From: Zasmidium citrigriseum
Lineage: Eukaryota > Ascomycota > Dothideomycetes > Mycosphaerellales > Mycosphaerellaceae
DNA length: 64,000 bases
Direction: 5' to 3'
Assembly: GCA_002786025.1 (NCBI GenBank)
Contig: NHNW01000039.1
Span: 248,001-312,000, forward strand
Notes under the pieces: model-generated
Told to the model about the DNA's origin: nothing
Database searches by the model: none
The model's input: the letters and a program-made list of their open reading frames with translations, nothing else
Program-made: the position numbers and the translations under genes
Shown here: piece by piece, positions 32,819 to 41,500 of the stretch
Layout: each line of letters starts with the position of its first letter
Position numbering within the stretch: position 1 is the first letter of the stretch

Positions 32819-33206
32819 TATAAAAATAAGCTAGTACTCTACGTATAGAGGAAGCTAGTACGGAAAGGCTATAATATAGTTATAATATAATCGAGTAGCT
32901 ATCTACTTAAAGGGTATATTATAGTATATAGAACGCCCTCGACTAAACTAAGAGTTAGAAGATAAACTAATTTCTACCTTTTACTCGAGACGTATACGTC
33001 TCTTATTTAAATCTCTATCGTACTAGACCTATAGGGATCTAATATACTAGGATCTATAGCTCTCTATTTCTATTCTCTATACTAAGGTATATAACCTCTA
33101 TAAATTATAGGTATTACGCCTAACCTCTTTTCCCTAGCTAATTAGATCTGCTAACCTAGCCGCTAAGACTAGGCTTCTAACCTTACCTTCTAATCCTACC
33201 TTTATA
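32819..33206 (-). repeat. 5' LTR of Gypsy element
   Basis: The 388-base partner of 25943-26330. It keeps a few CpG that the other copy has lost, and the reverse, consistent with independent RIP of each copy. Confidence 0.9.
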
Positions 33207-33211
33207 CCGCC
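33207..33211. repeat. 5-bp target duplication of Gypsy, right copy
   Basis: CCGCC directly follows the right LTR, after which the transposase frame resumes. Confidence 0.85.
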
Positions 33212-34190
33212 TATTTAATACTACTTTAAAGAGTAGTAAGGCCTAAGCTACTATTAAAGTATAGGCGAAGGTAGATCTTACTATAACTAAAGTAGCGGCT
33301 CGTAATCGATAACGTTAGTAAGTATAGGTAAACTAGTAGCTCTAAAGAGGCGGTATAATAGTAGCTAAAGATACTTAGTAGATAGTTAAGTAGAAGGAAG
33401 AAGAGTAGGTTATTAAGTTATAACGATTAGTATAGTAGGAGTATAATAAGGCGGTAGCGAAGTAGTACTTATATTAGACGAAGGTATAGAAGTCTATTAT
33501 ACCTATTATTAAAGGTACGAGTAGAATATATAAACGCCCTTAGTTAAGATATATACTAGCTACTACCTTCGTTATAACGGAGCCCTATCTATATTAATTC
33601 GTTAAGGTAGTACCTATTAACGCTAACTTCTTAAAAGGCGAGCTAGTAGCTCGATTAAATAATATCCTTATAGACTAGTAGAAGATTAGTAATCCTTTTA
33701 GCTTCTTAGCGCCCTATTAACGATAGTATAGTAAATAGCTACCTATTAAGATACTATACTTCTTCTAACGAGTTATCTAAGATAATAGCTATCCGCTCTA
33801 CTTTAGAGCGGCTAGTATACCCCTTTATTATAAAGTCTAGCTACTACCTAATTAACGCTTCGTCGACGACCTTAATCCTTCTACCTTCGTTAAAAAACTA
33901 AAGTATAAATACCTCTTCGACGAGCTTAATAACGCTAAGGAGGTACTAGAGTAGTAACTCCTTTATATAAGATAGAAGAAGAAGATATAGCTAGTAATAT
34001 ACGACGACGATAAAGATACTAAAGATAAGGAAGAGTAATCTATTATAAAGGCTAAAGTCGATAATAACCCTACTAGTTAACTCTAGCTACTATAGGGTAG
34101 TATATAGTAGCCTATTCGTATATAAATACGATAATACACACCTTATTATATAATATATTAGGTTTATTATATAGGTAGGTAATCTAGCGC

Positions 34191-34252
34191 GAGTTTATTA
34201 AATAGGTAGTACCTACTCGAAGGGGTAGTAGTAGAGTAGCTAGAGCTATAGA
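34191..34252 (-). repeat. Right terminal inverted repeat of pogo/Fot1-type element, RIP-mutated
   Basis: Its reverse complement matches 24028-24089 at 42 of 62 positions. All mismatches are transitions, nearly all C to T or G to A relative to the left arm. Confidence 0.8.
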
Positions 34253-34539
34253 TAGGAAGCGTTACCTAGATTTACTAGGGAGCGTTACCCTAGCTACTAT
34301 TTAATTAACACTTTAACTTAAATTTACTTACTTTACTTTAGATAATACCTACCTCGCTAGCGAGGCGTTAATATTTAAGATATTTTCTATAAGCTATAGT
34401 AAACCTAGGAGGGACCCGAGGTAGAAGGGGCCCTTCGAAGAGAGGGAGGATCTCTTAGGAGGCCCTAGGTGTAGCGGAGGGCTAGGGGGGAGGGATTCTA
34501 TATTGATGGGAATTGAAGGTAAGTTGATTGAACTTGATT

Positions 34540-34587
34540 AGGGTGACGCTCCCTAGTAAATCCAGGTGACGCTCCCTAGCAAATTCG
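34540..34587 (-). repeat. Right terminal inverted repeat of outer MITE
   Basis: It carries GGTGACGCTCCCTAG twice and ends in GCAAATTCG. It still has CpA and TpG, so RIP does not reach this end. Confidence 0.75.
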
Positions 34588-34595
34588 GGCACTGC
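34588..34595. repeat. 8-bp target duplication, right copy (MITE)
   Basis: GGCACTGC, identical to 24009-24016. Confidence 0.75.
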
Positions 34596-35431
34596 GGCTC
34601 TGAAGAACGATATAGACAGCTCTGGACTCGCAGGGGAGCGGTTGCTATTTGCTGCGCCTCAGTGCGGCTCTCTGATAGATCATGAGACTTGGGCGAAGAG
34701 TCTGCACAGTGAAGCTTCACGTTATGATTTTTGTGCCTGCGTCAACTGTCGTCCAGAGTTCCCGTCCAGCTCCTCCTCTGCTCCAGATGCTGTCAAACCA
34801 ACCAACCTCGTCGGGCCAAGATTGACGATTGACGCGGGGTCACAGCCAGTGCTCCACCACCAAGCACCGTCCATCCAGTCTCGCCTCGACTCGACCAACT
34901 GCCCACGACCTCACCCTTCTATCCCGGCTCTGAAGCAGACACTTTATCTCTCTGTATTCTATTTTGTGCCCCAGCCCTGTCACCGAAGCGCCCTCCAGTT
35001 CTCGCGGCTCGGACTTAGGTAGCACCGACTGCCATCCGCTGCGCCGTCCAGGTCGGCCAACGTCATTTGGTGCTTGCAAATAGACGACCTGAGCAGCCTA
35101 CCTCCCTAGACACCAGAGCGTGTTGACCCCAAGTACAGGAAGTTGTCACCCAGACAAAGATCGGTCTTGGTTGCTTCACCTCACGACCCGCTGCTTTCGT
35201 CACTGCTGCCTCTTCCGTAAGCGGCTCTGGACTCGACGCTTCCCACCACCACCGCGGCTGTGCTCCCTCCCCACGCCGCCTCCAACGACATCATCGGCCC
35301 GCAGCACGAATTCGTGCACGTCGTCCCGTCCTTCTGGGCAAGCTTCTCAGTGAAGCCTACACAACTTCCTCCCCGCGCCGCCGTTTGCCGTCGACCGCGA
35401 CAGTCCCCTGCCGATCGAGGATCCAAGATAC
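34596..35431. other. Upstream region and leader of ptc1
   Basis: Normal-composition DNA begins right after the transposon block. CT-rich tracts approach the ptc1 start, as is common in fungal leaders. A 126-codon frame at 34642-35022 has no domain and is not supported. No RIP signature is seen here. Confidence 0.45.
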
Positions 35432-37331
35432 ATGAGCGGAGTCACCACCAAACAAACCACGAATCTGGCCGGAAACAAGAGACGCAGTCTCTCCGGTCAG
35501 GGAGGCTTGCTGAACAGGATGTTCGGCAGCTCCAGTAATGGCAGCAAGGACGCCATTGACACGACCGCCACAGAGGCCAGCCCCACCGAGTCGCCGCAGA
35601 GCCCCAACCTCACAAACCACATCAATGCAATTCAAGAGAATAAGGACGAGAGCACCGATAATGTCGGCAGCGACTTGCGCAGCCCTACCCGCAAGTCCGC
35701 GGAAGAAGGGACGCAAACCGAGAAGAAACGAAGAAGTAGTGGTGTAGGCCGCGCACGCGACCTGTTCACCAGCGCGAAACAGTCGCTGTCGAACTTGAGC
35801 GGTTCTCCTGAGCACAAGTCCTCCAGTGCCAACCAATCTTCCATGCAGAAACTCGGGAAGTCAGACCCAGCGCTCAGTGTGCCCCAGGGCTCGCTGAACA
35901 ACTCCGCTGGAGAGTCAGTGCCGGGTCCTCGGTCCACGTTCCGCGTGGGTGTAACTGAAGACAAGAACAAGAAATGTCGACGCACCATGGAAGACACCCA
36001 CGCCTATCTCTACAACTTTCTGAGCACTCCCGCCCCTTCCTTGGGCTCGGACAGCTATTCCCAGAATCAAAACTCGCTCGGTCTCTCTGGCTCGCAGTCT
36101 CGGGATTCTACTTTGTCCGATGGCAGCATTAGTACCAAGACCAGCGCCAACAAAGATGTTGCGGAGACGGACAACGGCTACTTTGCAATCTTCGATGGCC
36201 ATGCTGGAACCTTTGCGGCAGATTGGTGCGGCAAGAAGGTGCACATCTTGCTCGAGGAGATCATTCGCAAGCATCCCAACACCCCGATCCCGGAACTGCT
36301 GGACATGACTTTCACCTCGGTCGACCAGCAATTGGAGAAGCTACCTCTTAAGAACAGCGGCTGCACCGCCGTGATTGCAGTGTTGCGCTGGGAAGACCGG
36401 ATACCCAACTCACAGTCTGCCACGGGATCTACGGCCATTGCGCCGGCCGCTGCGGCAGCTCAGAAAGGCGATTCAAAGTCTGACTTGCAACAAGGTAACG
36501 CAGACGTACCAGCGACGTCTAATGTGGAGAGTAAGCTAAGAGAATCAGCATCACGCCAACGCGTTCTTTACACAGCCAACGTCGGTGATGCGCGCATTGT
36601 TCTGTGCCGCAACGGCAAAGCTTTGCGCCTGTCATACGACCACAAGGGAAGCGACGAGAACGAAGGCAAACGTATCGCTGGTGCGGGTGGTCTCATCTTG
36701 AACAACCGCGTCAATGGCGTTCTTGCCGTCACGCGTGCCCTTGGCGATGCCTATATGAAAGATCTCGTCACAGGACATCCGTACACGACCGAGACTGTCA
36801 TCCAGCCGGACATCGATGAGTTTCTGATCTTGGCATGCGATGGAGTAAGTGAATCCTTAATCTGCCATACTCGTGCAATTAGCTGACCATGTCTCGCAGC
36901 TCTGGGATGTCTGCTCTGACCAGGAAGCGGTCGATCTCGTCCGCAACATTCAAGATCCGCAGGTCGCCTCCAAGACGCTCGTTGACCATGCTTTGGCAAG
37001 ATTTTCCACAGACAATCTGTCCTGCATGATTGTACGATTCGACAACAAGGCATTGCAGCAGACTCAGGAGAGCAAGGACAATTTGATTGGTGTGGAAGGA
37101 GACCCAGCGACAAAGACTGGTGGCATTAGTGAAGCTGAAGCTCTTGTCAATGAGACCAAGAAGCAGCTGGACGAGGGAGGCGAACACTTGGCAGAATTGT
37201 CTAGACCGACCACTGGAGACGTCATGGAAGAAGTCGAGCAGAACCAGGAGCCAGGGCCAGAGCTCAATCCAGCGGCTCTTGAGGCCGCCAAGAAGAAAGC
37301 AGAATCTGCAACAGCTGCATCGACTGATTGA
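35432..37331 (+). CDS. ptc1: Protein phosphatase 2C (Ptc1-like)
   Basis: This is a metal-dependent Ser/Thr phosphatase of the PPM family. Ptc1 in yeast switches off the HOG MAP-kinase pathway and acts in organelle inheritance. Two exons (35432-36844 and 36900-37331) are joined in phase by a 55-base intron (GTAAGT...CGCAG), giving 614 residues. The first ~165 residues are Ser/Thr-rich and disordered. The catalytic domain starts at [21 protein letters not shown], then FAIFDGHAG at 252-259 with the metal-binding Asp, [16 protein letters not shown], the downstream ALGD, and the split [17 protein letters not shown] block across the intron. A low-complexity insert ([19 protein letters not shown]) interrupts the domain. 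A Glu-rich tail of ~80 residues follows. It is the first gene right of the transposons. Confidence 0.88.
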
Positions 37332-37979
37332 CGATGACGACGACGATGATTGGATGGCCCCTGGCCCTGGTGCATACGAATGAGCGTAGAGGTTGCGCAA
37401 CAACCAGCGGTATGAAAGGGAGTTACGAATTTTACAATTGGTGTTCACGGCGCACGATTGAATGCTTCTCTCGGGCGCGCAGTGGCTGCGCAATACGTGC
37501 ATAAGAGCATATTGAGCAGGGCAAGCGACATAGCTGATGTGCAGTGCAAAAATGAAAGTTTCACATGAAGACAGCAGCGGCAGTGATGACATGTGATTGA
37601 GCGGTGGAAGTGAAGCTGCGGTTTCGGCTTTTTGTGTGACGTTCCTGCCGTTTGAGTCGCCGACACCATTCACTTCAAGAGGTAGACGCAGAAGAGTGAA
37701 AGCTGTGACGTGCAATATCCAATCTTTCACATCGCACGCTCTCAACAACAACCACTGTCATCGACACTTCAGCAACATCATCAGCGCCTTGGTACAGCAG
37801 TTGCCGATCGCATATACTTCGGCAGAGTCCATTCCGTCGGATTCCAAACCCCACTCACGTCAGTCGAAGGAGGGCGGCTGCAGATAAGTCGCAGACTTCA
37901 GCAGCAGCAACGACACACGACACCGCGCGCTCTGTCCTCCGCCGCACGCAGGTCCCGGATCCAATGCCTGGCGCTGCCC
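37332..37979. other. Intergenic region ptc1 to snf4
   Basis: These 648 bases hold the ptc1 3' end and the snf4 promoter and leader. Nothing else is recognised. Confidence 0.4.
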
Positions 37980-39447
37980 ATGGAGGCTGAAGGTCGCGCA
38001 CCCGCCCCCGCCGCGGGCCCGGGCGTGGAGGCTATTGACAAGGCTGGCGCTGGCTCTGAAGTGGCCCAGGATGGCCTGAATCCCGCCGCCGACCAGCTGC
38101 TGCAGGGCGGTCACGAGGGCACTGCTCCCACGGCCACCGCAGCGTCCATCGCCAGCCCAGCGCTGCCAGGCGCTGCTCCGCTGCCGTTCGTAGCGCCGAG
38201 CGATCTTCTCCGTCCGTCACGCGCACCGAGTCGTCCTCTCACTCGCGACAGCCCGATGTCACCTCTCGACAAGGAACAGATCAATGGTTTGGTGAGTCCC
38301 CTCGCCGTGCTGCCGTGCGTCCCACGACTCGCCAGTCCGGCTGCCCGTAGCCGGCTGACAGCACCGCGAATGACGATGATTGAAGAGCTGGTGGCTGACT
38401 TTGTTTTCGTTGTGTAGCGCGCAATTCGAGCCTTCCTCAAAGTCCGCACGAGCTACGATGTCCTCCCGCTCAGCTACCGCCTCATCGTCTTCGACACTTC
38501 GCTGCTGGTCAAGAAGAGCCTGAACATTCTCACGCAGTGTGGTGAGTCGAATAGAACAAGTGTGGAGAGGATTGGTGTTAATGGTTGGCAGGAATCGTGT
38601 CTGCGCCGCTATGGGACTCCAAGACGTCAACGTTTGCTGGCCTTCTGACCACCTCGGATTACATCAACGTGGTCCAATACTACTGGCAGAATCCGGATGC
38701 CCTCCAGCAGGTCGACAAATTCCGCCTGGACAGCCTACGGGAGATCGAGAGAGCCATCGGAGTTACGCCAATCGAGACCGTGTCCATCCACCCGCTACAG
38801 CCACTCTACGATGCCTGCCGCCGCATGCTTGCCTCGCGTGCTCGTCGTATTCCCTTGATTGATACTGATGATGAGACACAGAGAGAGATGGTAGTCAGCG
38901 TCATCACGCAGTACCGCATTCTCAAGTTCATTTCGGTCAACGTCAAGGAGACTCAGAGTCTGCGCAAGCCTTTAAAGGATCTGAAAGTCGGCACCTACAA
39001 CAATCTCGCCACGGCGACGATGGAGACGCCGGTGATGGACTGCATACACATGCTTGTTAAGAACAGCATCTCGAGCGTCCCAATTCTCGACAAAGACGGT
39101 ACGGTGCTCAACGTATTCGAGGCGGTGGACGTCATCGCTCTTATCAAGGGCGGCGACTATGAGAACAATCTGAATTTGACCGTTGGCAAGGCATTGGAGA
39201 AGCGTTCCGATGTGAGTGAAGGCCAACATTTAAAAATCTAGTCTTGGTACTGACTTTGGGACAGGACTTTCCCGGCATCTACACTTGCACGCTCAACGAC
39301 CGCTTGGACACAATCTTCGATACGATCCGCAAGTCTCGCGTCCACAGACTGGTGGTGATTGACGAGCAGAACCAACTCAAGGGGCTGCTGTCGCTCAGCG
39401 ACATTCTGGACTACACTCTCAACAGCCCGCTTGGCGATGAGGAGTGA
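37980..39447 (+). CDS. snf4: AMPK (Snf1 kinase) gamma subunit Snf4
   Basis: Snf4 is the regulatory, nucleotide-sensing gamma subunit of the Snf1/AMPK energy kinase. Four exons (37980-38291, 38418-38541, 38592-39211, 39265-39447) are separated by introns of 126, 50 and 53 bases, all in phase, giving 412 residues. An Ala/Pro-rich N-terminus of ~100 residues precedes four CBS repeats: [17 protein letters not shown], then [18 protein letters not shown], then [17 protein letters not shown], then [16 protein letters not shown] and [13 protein letters not shown] at the end. The start is the ATG at 37980 (CCCATGG). An out-of-frame ATG lies 17 bases upstream. The first intron is longer than most here. 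Confidence 0.93.
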
Positions 39448-39937
39448 TACGAGACATGCGCGAACGATTGGCTACGAATTGAGACTTGAAGAAGGAGAAG
39501 AAGGATTGGGAACGGCATATGATACCCATGCATTGTATGATACTACTACAGACGTGCTTGTTCTGTGAACGGCAACGGCGACAGCATCACAGCCTCAAGG
39601 CTGGAGACACTAGCTTCTTGGAATGAAACGAAGCCTGGTGACAGAGCTTCTCTACTGAGATCGAAATCCCATGCAGTACGTATTCGTTTGGCTACTCTGC
39701 AGCTGACAGGAAATGTACAGTGACGGATTCCCAGCTTTGGTCCGTCGCGCGAGAAGCTGATCCTAGCCGAGCGGTGGTGGATCCCTCAGCTGAGAGGCAT
39801 CATCTCTTCGTGGTGTTGGTCAATTGCGTGATTATGAATACCTTTGCCCCATCAACAAGATCTGAAGAGCTCGAGACGCTGAACACAGCTTGAAAAGGCA
39901 CAGCCCGCAAAGACAGCACCAGGATTGACGGTCAAAG
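39448..39937. other. Intergenic region snf4 to oxidoreductase
   Basis: These 490 bases hold the 3' end of snf4 and the promoter of the oxidoreductase gene. No gene is seen. Confidence 0.4.
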
Positions 39938-41223
39938 ATGTCGTGGATCGCACAGGTAAGCCCGCAAGAGACAGGGCCACTCTCGTCCGCCACACCACAT
40001 TAGAGAATCTAACAGATATTGAGTGGATGCTTGGCTTCAACAACTGGTACCACGGAGTCAACACCATCAAACAATCGCTCAAGAAAGACGAGAATGCCCT
40101 CCGACTAGGCATCCTCTCCGCCGCAGCGATCAACTATACCGCCATCATCGACCCGGTTTCTACCCACCCCGGCGTAATCGTCGCAGCCATCGGCGCCCGC
40201 AGCAAATCCAAGGCCCAAGCACAAATCGATGAGAACAAGCTAGGTTCTCGTTGCAAGGCTTACGGGTCGTATGATGAAGTCGTCCAAGACCCCAACATCG
40301 ACGCAATCTACATCCCCCTCCCCAATGGCCTGCATGCGGACTGGGCCATCAAAGCCATGCGCGCAGGCAAACACGTCTTGATTGAGAAAGCTATAACCTC
40401 CAATGCCGAGCAGTGCCGTGAGATCGCACAAGTCTCCCAGGAGACTGGAAAAGTAGCTCTTGAGGCTTTCCACTGGCGTTTCCATCCCGCGAATCACCAC
40501 GTCAAATCCATCATCGAAAGCGGAAAGTATGGGAATGTGACGAGCGTCTTCTCAAGATTGATGGTCCTCAGCAACGCGTTTTCAAAGGATGATATCCGAT
40601 TCCAGTACGACCTAGGTGGAGGCGCTTGTCTCGATCTCGCGTACGTCTTTTCCGCCTGCTGTTATTTTGGGGCCAGTGATCTTTCCAAAGCGCATTTCAA
40701 CGTCACGTCCGCCGTGCCTCGTCTTCACAAGACTGATCCAAAAGTCGATGTCTCGATTGACAGCCACTTCACCATCGAACAAGACGGCCGACCAGGCGTT
40801 AAATGTCACGTCCAGGGAGATCTCGACCCTCCATACCTCTGGGGTCTGATTCCGAAAATTCTTCCCGAGATGCCATTCGTGAGGATCGAGTTGGAGAAAG
40901 CGAGGATCGAAGTGAATAATTTCATTATCCCGAGTTTCGGTCATAAGCTCGTTATTACGGAGAAAGATGGCGACGGGAGGTTGACGGGAGAGAAGAGGAC
41001 GGAGAAAGTGTATACGGATGGGCCGGGATGGGGCAAGAGAGGCGAGGTGTGGTGGACGACGTACAGGTACCAGTTGGAAGCTTTTGTGGAAGCGGTGAGG
41101 AAGAGCGCGGCTGGTGAAGGGGAGTTCGAAGGGCCGTGGGTCGGCTTGAAGGAGAGTGAGAAGGTGATGGAGTGTATTGATGCGGTTTATGATCGGATGG
41201 GGTTGCCGAGAAGAGGGTTGTGA
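39938..41223 (+). CDS. Gfo/Idh/MocA family NAD(P) oxidoreductase
   Basis: This is a dehydrogenase of the Gfo/Idh/MocA family, close to fungal D-xylose 1-dehydrogenase/dihydrodiol dehydrogenase-like proteins. A short first exon (39938-39955, MSWIAQ) joins in phase to 40024-41223 across a 68-base intron whose branch site is CTAAC and acceptor TTGAG, giving 405 residues. A Rossmann motif (LRLGILSAAAINYTAII) opens the domain. AIYIPLPNGLHADWAIKAM and HVLIEKAITSN follow. The catalytic Lys of the usual EKP is kept, but the Pro is Ala. The C-terminal sheet domain contains AFHWRFHP. No ATG exists in the longer upstream frame, so the small first exon is preferred, though not proven. The substrate cannot be set from sequence. 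Confidence 0.82.
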
Positions 41224-41500
41224 TGATGGCCAAAGTGTGTACAACTCGCTGCGCTATGATCAAGAAGCTACGGAAGAATGCCAAGTCGCTGAACAGGTCA
41301 AGAATCCATCACCCCTGCAGTGTTTCATCCACCTCATCTTCTTCGTCAGTATATGCGGCAGCTTCCATCTGTCGGCTCTGTTCCAAGAGACTGCCAAGCG
41401 AGACGTGCGAGCCTCCGTGTCTCCAAGACGGTTTATGACGCTGGTAGGGTTCCAGCAGACTGTCCAATGAGCAGTGGGATCCATGAGAATCGAGACTCCC

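Larger units (their letters stand above)
25943..33206 (-). mobile_element. Full-length Gypsy chromovirus retrotransposon, RIP-mutated
   Basis: The 7,264-bp element has two 388-bp LTRs (25943-26330 and 32819-33206) and a CCGCC target duplication. It lies on the minus strand: the polypurine tract AAGGGGGAGG reads on the minus strand immediately before the left LTR, so that one is the 3' LTR. Gag lies at about 32790-31480 and pol at about 31480-27780. The element is inserted inside the transposase gene of the pogo/Fot1-type transposon, in its C-terminal coding part. No autonomous function remains. Confidence 0.9.
24750..34040 (+). pseudogene. RIP-destroyed DDE_1 (pogo/Fot1-like) transposase, split by Gypsy
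   Basis: One frame reads as a transposase if TAG/TAA are taken as mutated Trp/Gln codons. A CENP-B-like helix-turn-helix precedes the catalytic domain (around 24760-24870). A YNIDEISF block carries the first Asp (about 24982-25005). An LLIIDNYSSY block carries the second Asp (about 25329-25358). A third block reads PLN where the family has PLD (about 25440), so the third catalytic acid is mutated Asp to Asn. The frame stops at the CCGCC at 25938-25942 and resumes in phase after 33211, into a Gln/Arg/Lys-rich tail typical of Fot1 transposases (to about 33500). It then continues about 180 more codons of unrecognised sequence. The gene is dead. Confidence 0.8.
24028..34252 (+). mobile_element. 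pogo/Fot1-type DNA transposon, interrupted and RIP-mutated
   Basis: Terminal inverted repeats of about 62 bases (24028-24089 and 34191-34252) begin TCCGTGGCTC on the left. They match at 42 of 62 positions, and all 20 differences are transitions. Nearly all have C or G on the left and T or A on the right, the RIP direction. TA duplications flank the element (24026-24027 and 34253-34254), as for Tc1/mariner and pogo elements. Without the inserted Gypsy and its 5-bp duplication the element is about 2.96 kb, longer than the ~1.9 kb usual for Fot1. It sits in the outer MITE at the TA of GAATTTGCTA. Confidence 0.85.
24017..34587. mobile_element. Outer MITE-like element (hAT-type target duplication), interrupted
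   Basis: Removing the inner transposon (24028-34252) and its TA duplicate leaves a 344-bp element made of 24017-24027 plus 34255-34587. Its ends are inverted: the left end CGAATTTGCTA, then GGAAGCGTTACC from 34255, matches the reverse complement of 34540-34587 over about 48 bases, with only a few C/T or G/A differences. Each end carries the motif GGGAGCGTCACC twice, about a dozen bases apart, so the element has four copies. It is flanked by GGCACTGC on both sides and is too short to encode a transposase. The hAT assignment rests only on the 8-bp duplication. Confidence 0.72.

Noticed and set aside
24300..34460. A centromere or AT-rich isochore with no element structure
   Set aside because: LTRs, inverted repeats, target duplications and recognisable transposase and RT domains explain the block fully.
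34642..35022. 126-codon frame upstream of ptc1
   Set aside because: Low-complexity Pro/Ser/His composition and no domain; lies in the ptc1 promoter and leader.
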